Shown piece by piece: positions 1 to 11,500 of a stretch of 64,000 nt of DNA. Within the stretch, counting starts at the first letter, position 1. Each line of letters starts with the position of its first letter. The DNA lies in assembly GCA_009760855.2 (NCBI GenBank), contig WPIO01000001.1, forward strand, positions 17,149,001 through 17,213,000, in the 5' to 3' direction. This DNA comes from Cristatella mucedo. Its lineage: Eukaryota; Bryozoa; Phylactolaemata; Cristatellidae. The notes under the pieces were generated by a model that had not been told where the DNA came from, did no database searches, and saw only the letters and a program-made list of their open reading frames with translations. The position numbers and the translations under genes are program-made.

Positions 1-2227
1 TAAGCAAGCCTAGCTCAAATGTGGTCTCACAGTGAGTCGGCGCTCAGCTGGCTGCTCTGCTTTTGAAGCGGCCTGGCAGGCCGCGCTCGCCCTGCTGGTG
101 CGACGCAGCAGGCGCCTGTGGCAGGCAAGATGGGCGAGCGGACGGGGAAAGCTGTCGCAGTTGAAACGCGAACGGAGGGGTGAACGGCCGAGCGCTTGCT
201 TTGCTGCGAGCGCCAGCCCGCAGTGCACAGTGGCCAGAGCCCCTTCGCTGTTTCCGCGTCGTCGCGTGTACGCCGCCAGAGCGTCTAGCTACAGCTGGAT
301 CGAAGTGTGCCAGCGTGCTTAGCTAGCTCAGCCTACTTGGTGCGCTTCGAACGTCTCGTCCAGGAATAGTGTTTGCAATCTATTAGGAATCTCATCTCAG
401 CCAGCAGTAGTCAAGTCCGCCGAAACGAGAACTTTCTTGAAAGCAAGATTGGTATTCTCATACAAAAACGTTTTTAAAAAAGTATGCACAATCCGTGTTG
501 CTTTTGGTGCCCCCGTGGCCTTGGCGCCCGGGGACATTTGTCCCCCCCCCCCGCCACGCCCTGCCCACCCCTCGCCACGCCTCTGGAGGGCGCCGAGACA
601 GACAGCACTGGGAGTCGAGTGAGATTGGGCTGCGCGCGCAGCTCGCCTCAGTCGCTGCCTCCGAAGACGAGGAGAACGATGTGCTGGCTGGCTGTGCAGG
701 TACGAACGGCGGCGAGCCCACGCCAGAAATAGTCAGCCAGCCAGCACATCGTGCGAACGACAAGTCGACGCGTTATCTCGTGGAGGCCGCGACTCGTTGA
801 GATAGCGCTCTTAGGAATTAAACGCTTCGCTCCCGAGCTCGCGTCTGCTTCAAGACAGCGGCCGCAGAAGCGAAAATGCTCAGTCCCAAGCCTCTATTTT
901 AGTTTCGACGGCTGCTGTGCCTATAAGCACAAGAGAGCTATATTTTAACGTGAATCTTTCGCTAATTAGTTAAGAGCTATCGCAGGATTTCTGAGACCAG
1001 GCGGCCTCTTATGGGGCACGTTAGCCAGACGTGAACATCGTGAAGTTGGGCGCCATGTAAAGTCGGGCATCTCCTTTCGCTACTGAACTTGGAACGCTGG
1101 TGGAAAACGTCAAAACCTTCGGTTTTTTATGATTGCTCGTGTCGATTCTAGCATACATGCTTCGGCTAGAAACTACTTAAAAAAGTACCGAAAGCTCAGC
1201 AATTGAGCCACTCCGGCGGCTGATGAATGGAGCATGCAGCTAAAGTCTGTGCACGGGCAGTGCGAATGGCCGCACTCGATGGCATCCTGTACAGAGCGCA
1301 GACAGGCGGCGATGCTCACTTCCGACGCTGATCCCCTTTGCTGGCCCTGCGGCCAAGACACTAGCAAAGCAACAGCTGTAGCTGCTAGCTTACCAATGTA
1401 GAGCGACGTCAGTAAGGCGATGCTGCCCACTGCATGATTCATCGCGGCGCCCACGTCCGGAGAGGAGCAACGTTGCTTAGCTAATGCTTCGGCCCCGGAG
1501 CTTATATGCTAACAATGATCCTCCTTACGTAAATATCCGCTGCTCTGTTTGTACGTGCGTGCGCACCGACCGTATTAGCGGCGACGTTAAACCTCTGAGA
1601 ACGAACAGGTGTAACTTGGAGTCGCCATGCACCTCCCCCCCCCTGGAGCGCTGCGATGAGTGGAATGTGGCTACAGAGCGAGAGCCAGGCCACCAACCAA
1701 CGCTGCAGCCCGAAACGATTGCTGCTCGATCCTACTGAACGTCGTAACAAAGGTTTTCAGTGGATTCCCACAACCAATCCCAGCTGCCGATAATATGTGA
1801 GTCATAGCGTCGGGCATAGATGTCCAGCAGCAAGGACGGATCGTTGCGAAGAGTTATCGTACGCTTCGAAACACTCCAACAATCAGGTCGTGTGCTTAAT
1901 TGCCATATATCGTCTTTTTGTCAGCTGTGGCTTTCCTAACTATGCTTAATCAGAAAAAGTAATACTTCTGCAAAGTGCTCATTGCATAATTGAAATCACT
2001 AATCTCTAGTCGAATCAAAGTACTGCTAAAGGCGCAGTACTAAATAAAACGACAGCAATGCAGCCACATCTTCATCGTTCTATTAATCAATGTACTCCCG
2101 GAGATTAGTAATCAATACTGATTTGTTCACTGGAGAGAATGCATTTCCTTCATCCTGAGGTACGGAAAGAGCATGATTTTTGGAGCTGTGTTTAAGTTGC
2201 AATATTGACTCGATTTTTTCAGCAATA
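1..2227. other. No gene recognised; GC-rich first 900 bases
   Basis: The first 900 bases are GC- and CpG-rich, with C runs at 541-552 and short self-complementary words, and could belong to a promoter or first exon of a gene outside the window. Open frames on both strands (up to about 100 codons) overlap each other and show no family motif. From 900 to 2227 the sequence is ordinary single-copy-looking DNA. Confidence 0.4.
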
Positions 2228-2660
2228 ACAATAATTACAACACGTTTGATAAAGCCCCCTCAGTGAACTCAATATTGTTCTAGGTAAATTACAGTTGCTG
2301 CAAAGGAAAACAGATCAAATGGCTAGCGGTAGCATGCTCAATAAACAATAGGAATAAGATGGTTAGGGGTGATATGCACAGGATCAGCATGCAAGTACGG
2401 TTAGTGGCAGCATGCATGTGTCAGCACGGATAAGCACATAAAGAACGACACGCAGGGACCCACTGAATGCTGTGATTAATCGATACGTTTTTCGTTTCTT
2501 TTTTAAGTGTTGCCAAGTCAGGAAATGTCTTGACGCAAGTCGGGAGTGAGTTTCAGGCTTTGGGAGCATGCGAACTAAAAGCGCGGTCTCCAAAGGATTT
2601 GAATCGTGTTCAAGGTATGGGCAAACAGTGAGATTCCGAAAAGCGAGGGGGTCTCAAGCA
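2228..2660 (-). mobile_element. L2/CR1-like LINE, 3' fragment
   Basis: On the minus strand it ends in the family 3' tail (degenerate here: AAAGCCCCCTCAGTGAACTC in plus orientation, followed by an AATAACAAT remnant of the terminal repeat). It includes the upstream block GCATGCTCAATA and GTCAGCACGGATAAGCAC shared with other copies. Only the untranslated 3' end and last codons survive. Confidence 0.7.
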
Positions 2661-3639
2661 GCCGATAGCAAACTACCTAGGATTGCAAAGACGAAAGGAA
2701 GCACGAAAGTTGCGCACGAAATGAGGTTAATCGCTCTCAATACATCGCTGAGCGGTACATCTTTTATGGATAAAGATGCAAAGTAATGCTGTGGTGATTC
2801 CTCGTGTATGTTGAGGCAGAAGAAACCTGTAGTGCTTTCACCGCTGCATGCAGCAGCCTATACAGGATTTAAGAGCTCTGAAGCTGCGCCTTGAAGTACT
2901 CTTGAACTTTTGTAGTCGAGACACCCAAAAACTGGTACATTCGCTCTCATTTGGCATTCGTAGAGCTTTTAGAAATGCGCAGGTCGTAAGGTTCCCCGTT
3001 TGGCGGGAAATGGCAAACGGGAGCAGCGACTATCCGCGGACACCTATCCGCTGCCGCCTTAACAGTCAAGGAAAATCTAGCCAAAATAATAGTAAAGGCA
3101 AGCTTCGGTATCAATAAATTCCTTTATTTTTAACTCTTACAATTCCACAGACTGGTCTCTCTTTGCAACGCGTCTGTGAAGGTGATATCCACGATGCTTT
3201 TTGGTTCTGCTCCTGATTGGTCGGCTGCCTCTAAAGTGACTGATTTACTGGCTGGAAGTAGACAGTCGTGCTAAATCCTCGAACCAGCTGGCTAAGGCTA
3301 AGAATCTTTACGCCAGCCACCCGGGTCAGCACCGTGCCAGTACAAGTGTCGCTGTAGCCTCATGTTCTAGGACGATTTTTTACTCCGGACGTTCGGCATT
3401 GTTGCCGCAGCTTAACTTACACCAGTCCTGCCGCAGGCAATCTTGTTTTTCCTGGTGCAGGACTTTAACTTGCGATCTGAGTATTGTGGTGCAAAGAGCC
3501 AGCCCCTGTCGGGAGAGGTTTTCAGAGACTTACGGCATTAAGGGTTGCATATGAATAAATGCACGGGCCTCTGTCGTCGTTCGTGAGGGCTTATACGACA
3601 AATGCCTGCCGTAGGCAGTAACGGAGTTTTAAAATAAGT
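2661..3639. other. Intergenic, nothing recognised
   Basis: Frames of up to 89 codons occur (2848-3117 plus) but lack motifs, splice context or a repeated counterpart in the window. I see no RNA gene. Confidence 0.4.
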
Positions 3640-3787
3640 AAGTAAAAGGTTAGCTGACTTAGCAGCCCACGTTTATACTTAGCAGAAGAGCTTTTACTGC
3701 TATCACTACCGTTTGCAGTGGTCAATAAAGGATCGACCAGTGAAGGACTCAAAATGACGACCTGGGTCGTGGTGAGCGAGCACCTAA
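3640..3787 (-). mobile_element. SINE-A copy (tRNA-derived), degraded
   Basis: Reads as the reverse of the SINE-A consensus: the tail AGCAGAAGAGCTTTTACTGC, then the Thr-Gly-like GCAATAAAGGATCG block (here TCAATAAAGGATCGACCAG), then the tRNA half with a decayed B box (AAGGACTCAAAAT) and GACCTGGGTCGTGGTGAGC. It sits directly against a second copy. Confidence 0.65.
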
Positions 3788-3940
3788 CTGATTTAGCTGC
3801 CTCTTTTGCATAGCGACAGAAGAGCCTTTACGGCTATCACCACCGCTGGAAGCGGCGGCGATAGAGAATCGTCCACCGCCGGATTCAAACGAACGACATC
3901 GGTCTCTTCGTCATCCTAACTGCTCTGCATATCTGGCAGA
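3788..3940 (-). mobile_element. SINE-A copy (tRNA-derived), tandem neighbour
   Basis: Begins with TGATTTAGCTGCCTCTTTTG and CGACAGAAGAGCCTTTACGG, the conserved SINE-A tail, then GGATTCAAACGAACGAC, a B-box-like remnant. Same orientation as the copy just upstream and separated from it by almost nothing. Confidence 0.7.
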
Positions 3941-6900
3941 TCTATAATCTTCTGCCGGTTCACCACTCCGACGCAGAGAGCTTAGTGGCTGGCATCAGCC
4001 TTCGCCTGGCGAAACGCTGCTGGCTGTCAGAATCAGTTCGCTCCCATGCCAGCCGTGAAAGATCTCGCGGTCTTCTTGGTCAGTGAACAAGGTGGATGAC
4101 TACTGCACAGCGGTTCGTGACATCTACCTAAACTTCTATGCGTAAGTGGCCACGAGTCTGTGCTGCCAGCTTTGCTTTTGTTTGGTGCTTGGATTTTGCT
4201 CTGCTTTGGCGCCTCCTCACTTCTGCATATTAATCGTGCAGCGATCATCTCGGCTAGACGATTCAGAAAGACGTTGGCCTAGGTCAGGGTGCGAAGTAAT
4301 GCACGCCAAAGCACCAATCGTCGCTGCGGTCTGAATTTGAAGACAGGACTGCTGGCTGCGGCTTGCTAATTCAGGCCAGTAGTTGCCGTTTGCCACTCAT
4401 TCTATTGTGGCAATGTGGCAATGTGTCTGCAATAGGAGAAATCAGCCGCATTTTTCATGAGGTATGCGCATGTGGAATCTATTTCTTATTCACGGCTCCG
4501 TTCGGCGCTTTGCTGTCTCGTGCTACTTGAATCCTTCGAAATCATCCCCGAGAAGCCATTAAATCAGAATGTTGCCTAATGACTTCTTTTTTGGCTCAGA
4601 CATTATTTCCAACTCAAATGGAATCGTTCTACGCCAACTGGACATCGTATTCGCGTAAATGCATCATTAAAGTCTTTTTTAATTTACTAGCAAGCTGGCG
4701 GTGTTTTCTCACCAAAGTTGCAAGTTACTCAGGGACCGGAATTTTCGCAATGTTGTTCTAAGCGATATTTTGCCAACTCTGCTATGTGAGTTATGAGTTA
4801 ACTGCAGTTTTGTATGGCAATAAATGACAAAAACAGGCGGCAAACTTTTTTTATTAATTATCTATTAGAAAGCTTTGAGCAATTTTTCTTCGAAGATCTC
4901 AGTGCTGTACCTTGAAGCACTCCTTACTCTGGAAAGTATATGATTGCACTTTTTTAAGTGCCTCTTCATTAAATACAGACAAAAGCCAGGCATCACTAGG
5001 TCTGTTATGGAGCCCTCGCATACTTCAGTATTGTCTTAACAAGATGATGACAAACGGGATTAAATATAGGCAAGTGCCTTTCATCCCCTGCAATCACGTG
5101 CTATTAAGGTAATATTTCCACCCTGGATGAATTTGCTAATTCTGACCGTTTTCTTCAGAGCATGATTACAAGAAAACCAAACAAGATTTAAACAGCATAA
5201 AGTCAATGCCAGTGCCTATAGGCTTGTCAGCTAACGCAGCTCGAACAGCTCGAATGATACAGTCTGAGATACATCTATGAAAACCAGTTATACTTACATG
5301 CATTTTAAAAAATGAAGTCGGTTGCATATAGACTTTAAAATGTAATATAGTTGGTGCTTCATTAAAAATTTATGGCTTACTGGGAACGCGGAATGTTGGT
5401 TAGTTCAATTTGCATTCCTTTGTCTAGGACTTCACAAAAAACCACAAGCTACTCATCTACAAAAAAATGCAATAGCCAAACAGCTAAGATCTTGAGAAAT
5501 TATAATTAATCAAGAACAGCTAAATAATGCTTTAGGCTCAAATGTCGTTGTGGTACGAGACTCGACAATTTATTGAATCTGAGATTTGTGTTGGACATTA
5601 CGTATCTTCATATATAAAACTGACGTCATAGTTTTCGGACGTCGCAGTCAGTCATTTCATTGGATCACTGTTTTTCATAGTTTTTACTCTCTTTGATGAG
5701 ATGCGGATATAAAAATAAACATCATTTTAATGTTTCCATCTTTTGGGCGCTGACCGTGGTTCCTTATTTTGGTGAGCTCAGCTGTTAGTCAATACTTAGC
5801 ATGGCTGTAGACGTACAATTTGGTCACTTTCCACGTTGCCTGTGTGACAATAACTCTTTCTACAACGAATAAGTATTTCAACGTAATATTACTTTTTATT
5901 TTTTTGAATACTGGAAGCTGCTGCTGTTGAAGGGGATAACAGCGAACCATAAAAACATTAAAGACTTGTAATGGTGCCAAACCTTTATGCAAAAGCAATT
6001 AAAGTAATTTTTGGCTGCTCTCATATGATTTAACCTATTCAAAATTAAAGACAGGATTTTTGTAAATGTGCAACTTGTTTTCCTTACGTAGTCAAAAATC
6101 TCTAATGATTAAAGCAGTGGAGTAGTTGTTTGTGCAACGAAATATGGTAAATGACCCACCTGCCTAAACTTAGGAAAACTCTTCCTTTCGAACGTTTTTA
6201 AAAGGCTCGCAAGGTATGGAACAATGAGTAACTAAGATATGCATAAGTTTATCTCGACTTCGACCACAGAAGGCCCAGTTCAATCTTTATTATTTTTTGC
6301 CAACAATACCACTTTGTTAAGTAGTATTAGACGACTACATAGGTACATACTAGGTACATCTCCCCTTCTAAGATATAAATAGATCACCATCTGAAAATAA
6401 TGACTGTGTGCCACTGATTAAAAGGTCGACTTTAGATCATGAAAAAATTTCTCTGAAAACAGCATCTTTTGTCACCTTTTGGAAGGCCGACCTTGGATTG
6501 AAATAAAAAATAACTTCCTTTAACCCTTCCTTCAGGCATACTTATCAAATGTATTTTGGCGAGTTTCAGACTATTATAAACAATTATATCATTTTATCAT
6601 ATCTCTCTGGCAAGTTTCCATCGGAATATAGACCTAATCGTTGTATAGAGCTAATCAAACTGCTCTGCTTGAGATTTAAAGTGTTATGTACCTCCGTCTG
6701 TAACTCTGCAAAGACTGAGTGGCTGCCACCAAGAGGAGTTGTGCATAGCACTCACAAATTGTAAGCAGCTTTCGGTAAGAATGTCATGGCCAACATACTT
6801 CATCACACGCAGCAGAGAGAAAGTAAGACGAGTGACTAAATCGTGAGAGCCGTCGTGGAAATGAGTAGCGTGAAAGTAACAGCTCAAGATGGCTGGACAG

Positions 6901-7149
6901 GGTGGGCTATAGTCCATCAGAAGAAGAATAGATGTTGTGTAACACTTGTGGAAGTGAGCTATAAAGTCTATGGCATGCACGGAAAAGCCGAAGTTACAAA
7001 TGATCGTAAGACGGAGTAATGTAACAGCTAATTTATTGTCCGTTGAAGATCAGAGCGCTCAGCGAGGCTGAGACTGGTGCAGCATTGGTCCAGCTGGGTG
7101 TGAAGGGGCCAAGCCACGGTGGGCCTTATGGGTCGCAGTAAGAATTGTG
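3941..7149. other. AT-rich intergenic DNA
   Basis: Mostly AT-rich and free of recognisable coding exons or RNA genes. Open frames (4033-4248 minus, 6684-6980 minus and others) have no motif and no splice context. No dispersed family from the rest of the window is obvious here. Confidence 0.4.
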
Positions 7150-7372
7150 CTCCTGTTTGTTCTTATGCATGCTGACACTGTGTGTGCTGCCACTAACTGT
7201 ATTGGCTTGCTGACCCTGTGCCTGTCACCTCTAACCATTGTATGCTTGGTTTCATTGAGCATGCTATCTACCACTAAACATTCGAGGATGCTTTCTTTGC
7301 AGCAAATGTAAATTGCCTAGAAAGAGAAGGTTGTCTGATACCGTTATACAAATGTATTAGTATTATGTGTAA
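7150..7372 (+). mobile_element. L2/CR1-like LINE, 3' fragment
   Basis: Carries GCTGACACTGTGTGTGCTGC, the CACCTCTAACCATTG block, GCAGCAAATGTAAATTGCCT and AGAAAGAG, ending in TACAAATGTATTAGTATTATG. These are the same landmarks, in the same order, as the 3' ends at 14.6, 19.4, 45.4 and 60.0 kb. Confidence 0.7.
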
Positions 7373-8130
7373 CCCTTAAGGTAGAAGACCTTGTCTAATG
7401 ATTAGTTCAGCTACAATATCTGCATCAAGGACAGCTTGTAATCGTTGTGCGCTTTTATAAAGTGACATCACAAGAAGAGCACATTACCTTCACCATTAAG
7501 TCGGCCTATTTTCAGCAAACGACCAGCATTTCCAAAATCGTGGCATTTCTTAGAGATAACTACGACCGCCAAACTAGTTTTAGTCATTTTGAGATCGCGT
7601 TTTTATTAGTGCAACACTTTAAGTCAGCACTCCTGGCTCTTAATCGTCTGCAGCTAGCGCTAAACTGAGCAGCCTGTCCTGTCTTTCGTCGAAGACGTCG
7701 AAAAACAAATCACACACTACAATCTGAGCTTCGCTGGCTCCCTGACAATCATCAAATGGACTCCCTTGGTCTACTGGTCGCTTCACCCAGTTGCGCCAGC
7801 ATAAAAATCCGAACTGCTTGTGCCTGCAGTATATTATGCACCGGCCTCGGCTTCCAGCCGTTTCGCCGCTCCTGCTTCTTTAATTAAATTTAAATGTTTT
7901 GGTGATCGGTAATTTTCAGTGATTTAAATGATTCAGTTCGTTTGCGCAGAAAGTCCGAAGCTTGTCTCTTACTTCTACCACAACCTGCACTGACTTTGCT
8001 TCATTCACGTGTCAGATAAGACGCATACGTCTCGATCCGGATCACCTGAACCCCATGAACTGGCTTAGGTTTTTCGTGCGTGCTTTCCTAGTTAACCTGC
8101 AGACGATGTAGACCATTTTATATACTAATA

Positions 8131-8171
<41 letters not shown>
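8131..8171. repeat. (TA)n microsatellite flanked by ACTAATACTA
   Basis: About 20 TA units, bracketed on both sides by TACTAATACTAA words, so the dinucleotide run appears to have grown inside a short pre-existing duplication. Confidence 0.9.
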
Positions 8172-8173
<2 letters not shown>

Positions 8174-8317
8174 TAATACTAAAAATAGGTCCCAAAACGT
8201 GGCCTTTAGTGTCTGTCGGCTTGTGTGCTTTCCTGTGTTTGTCTAAGAACGATGCGAATCTGCTTTTGCCAGGCTGTCAATGCATAATTCATGACGGTAA
8301 TAACAGTTTGTTATGAA

Positions 8318-8323
8318 TTTATT
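8318..8323 (-). promoter_or_regulatory. Candidate polyadenylation signal of the lipase
   Basis: AATAAA on the minus strand, about 170 bases past the proposed lipase stop, at a normal 3' UTR distance. AT-rich sequence yields this hexamer by chance often, so the weight comes from position. Confidence 0.4.
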
Positions 8324-8490
8324 TACGGCGAATTGTGAATGCAATTTATCGCCGTCTGTGACTTAGAAAAACCACAGGGACTAATGTGAAGTTAAGCTGA
8401 AGAATTTTCTATAGTAAGCTCAAAGCCGTAGTGGCTTTCGGTGTAAATACGATAGCCAATAGACAAAAAAGAGAAAATTAGATGCATGCA

Positions 8491-8539
8491 TTACAGAGTC
8501 TGGAGGGAATTCGACGGAGAGAGTAGCTTGTGGAAGTGC
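8491..8539 (-). CDS. Probable terminal coding exon of the lipase
   Basis: After acceptor CTCTGTCCAG the frame needed by the previous exon gives [16 protein letters not shown] and then TAA at 8493-8491. An AATAAA lies about 170 bases further on. No family motif is recognisable in so short a tail, so the call rests on splice site, phase, stop and polyadenylation signal together. Confidence 0.4.
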
Positions 8540-11500
8540 CTGGACAGAGATTTAGTTCTCGTTACGAGCTAAGTGAAAGACCTATTCTTAATACTAAATA
8601 TCAAGATATTGTTCCGATTATTTTCGCAATTCTCAAGTTAATAAGCTTACTTTTCTCAAGCTCAGATAAATGAAAAGCAGATTGGTCACTTAGTAAAAAA
8701 ACTCACCCGCCATTGATCGGATCTTGAATGAATAGGCTGCTGAGACTCCAAGAGTTGAGTCCAGAGCCCATGCCAAACAGACGACCTTCGAACTTGGAAT
8801 ACATCATCTCCACAGCAACGACCATATTTAGTGGTGTCGGGAACAGAACCGCGGATGTTATTCCAGAATCGGGTATGCTTTGCTTCCGACTAAAATACGA
8901 TGAAACTTGTTATTCAGGCTAAAGAGATACACTGTGAATAGAGTCCATTTGATGAATACACCGTCTCCCACATTTAACAAGCGTGCTTACTTCAGGACAG
9001 GAATCGATACGTTAGTTTCGTCCGTGTGCACCAACAGCGTCAACTCTCCGACGACTCCACTATTGGCAGATCTAATTTTCACAAAACCCGGATAGCCTGA
9101 AATGCAAAATAAACTGGAGAAATTGACCTACTGTTGTATTAAAATCCTTTAATATCAAGAAAAAAGCACCTATTATCAAACGAAATAACTTCCATAACTC
9201 TATAATTTACGTACAGTCACTGAAAATTCGTTATCTCGTACTTGAGCCTACACAAGTGAGGGTTTTATTTAGCTAGCTATATTTGTATATATATTTTTGG
9301 ATGTTATCGTAAATACTTGATAGATAGGAGAGAGATCTTCGCAGATGTGCTGTATTCTTAAGTTTGCAATAAGCAGAAGTCGTATCTGGCGTGCTATAGT
9401 GGAATTATGTATCATTGAAAGTAGCTTTAAGCCAAACAAATTTCTAAGTCAAAAGTATATTCAATCCTTTTGCAGCCATTGCATTACATTACCGCAGTAA
9501 TTTGAAGCTCCCCTTGTCATTAAAAACATTTTGCCTCTCGCTGGAAACTTGTTGGAGTTGTAGCCCATCTCAGAGCATCCGATCGATGAGCAGCTGCTGC
9601 ACGCTCCAGATAAAAAGCTCTCCTAAAATAAGAGCGACAGGAAGTTCTTGTTACTTTTAGTCTATGGTCATTTTGCTATATACTACATTGGATTTGGCAA
9701 CGCAGATTCTATGCAGGTTATAGTTATTTTGCCTTGCGAAGACGCTGCAACGGCGGATAGTTTCTATGGTATAAAATTTGTTTACGTACTCTCCTTGAGA
9801 TGACAACTGAATTAGGCTAATGTACATTAAAAAATGCTTGGCTGTTAATTCCGGCACAAGTCGCAGTTCCTTGGCCCTAGGAAAATTAAACAGAATTCTG
9901 CCTAGCAGATCGCTGTCAATTTTTTTAGCCAAATTATTTGGAAATTATATCATATTGCGCTTATTATGCTACTTAATGTCTAAAATGAAGCTTTTTTTTC
10001 ATGAGTATTGATTTATACCTTACCAAAGCCGTAATTAAAGAATGAAATATTTCGTGCTTAGTAAATTCTTATTATTGAATTCAGCTTCAATTTTAAATTG
10101 GAAGAAGGCCGCCGCTTACTGGATGAATCATATTCCCGCATGATTAGACACGCACGGTAAAGGCGAAGCCTTGATACATACGTAGTCTCCTGGACATCCG
10201 ACTGACAAGAATCGGCAGTTTTTGGATCGAATAGACTCAGTATAAAGGTCAATGGATCTGTCATGACTACAGCCGGCGACTTTTTCAACACCTGGAAAAG
10301 GTAAATACGCCGACGAAAAGTTAAGCCTGCGCGTTTGAAAGGAGTCAACTCGCCAATTTAACAGCCATTGAAAAAAAAATATTTTGGAAGCTCATTTTAA
10401 AATCAAGGATATGGATTCGTGCGTTAACTAGCTACATCATATCTTATAGCTCTGCATTCAAAATTAAAGGCGTAATTAAATATTCATGAGGGTACTGTCA
10501 TTTTTATTATTGATGCTCAGTAGCAGGTTAATTCCACGCAATTGCGACTCTTAAATTCACGTTTTAGGACTTCTTGACGATTAAGTCTTCTATGAAAATC
10601 ATAAAAAAAATAATAACGGGTTTTTATTGTTGACTCTTAGAATTCAGCAGTGCATGGTATTTGATTCGATTAATTAAGGGCATGCGTATTGAGGGCGTCG
10701 GTGACTTACCATTCAATCCAGAAGAGATCAGCGCCCCAACTCCTCCGCTAACCAAATCTGGACAACCTGGCTGCCTTCGGCCGCCGTTTGGGTAGAAATC
10801 GACGTGCGCCACAGACTGCCATATGCCCGCTCCCCCGTTTATGATTGGAGCTCCATTAGTGTGAATGGCGTCAACGAACACGGCGTCGGTAGGATCTAGT
10901 CGTGTCGCTTCATTCTCATTTTTAAACGATGGTCCAGCTGGATCGAGACCTGAAAAAAGCAACGTGATGCATGCACGCACTGCTGCGCTTGCATGCGTCT
11001 CTTGGCTGCTTGCGCTGATGGTGCGCGCGTCCACTCATCGTCGGTTCACTTAGTTCGCCTACCTGGTACATTGGTACCTACAGCCAAGATGAACCGGCGT
11101 CTACCAGTGCTTTAATTTTCCGGCTCACCTGATATACGGCCTACGATTCCTCGAAGGCTGGTGCCTGCGAAACCACTTATGTGCGCCCCCAGGCTGTGAC
11201 CGATGAGATGCACCTCGTTCGGCTTGGCTCCATCGTCCATCATGAGTCTGATGAGCAGCGCTAACTGCTCACCGACGACTCGCGTATTTGCGACCGCTTT
11301 TGGATAGTCAGGAGCTCGAGCGCCATTTTTCCAGCCAACAATGATGACATTAAAGTCTCCCTAGAAAATACTTGTGAAATTTTGCTCAACGGCCCGGAGA
11401 AAAAGCGCTGCACGTTGACCTAAAGCGAACGTCAGCGCTCCAGTTCTAACCTCTGCGAGAAGGGCGTCTTTCATGTCGTGCATCCATGGTGAAGTTTCGC

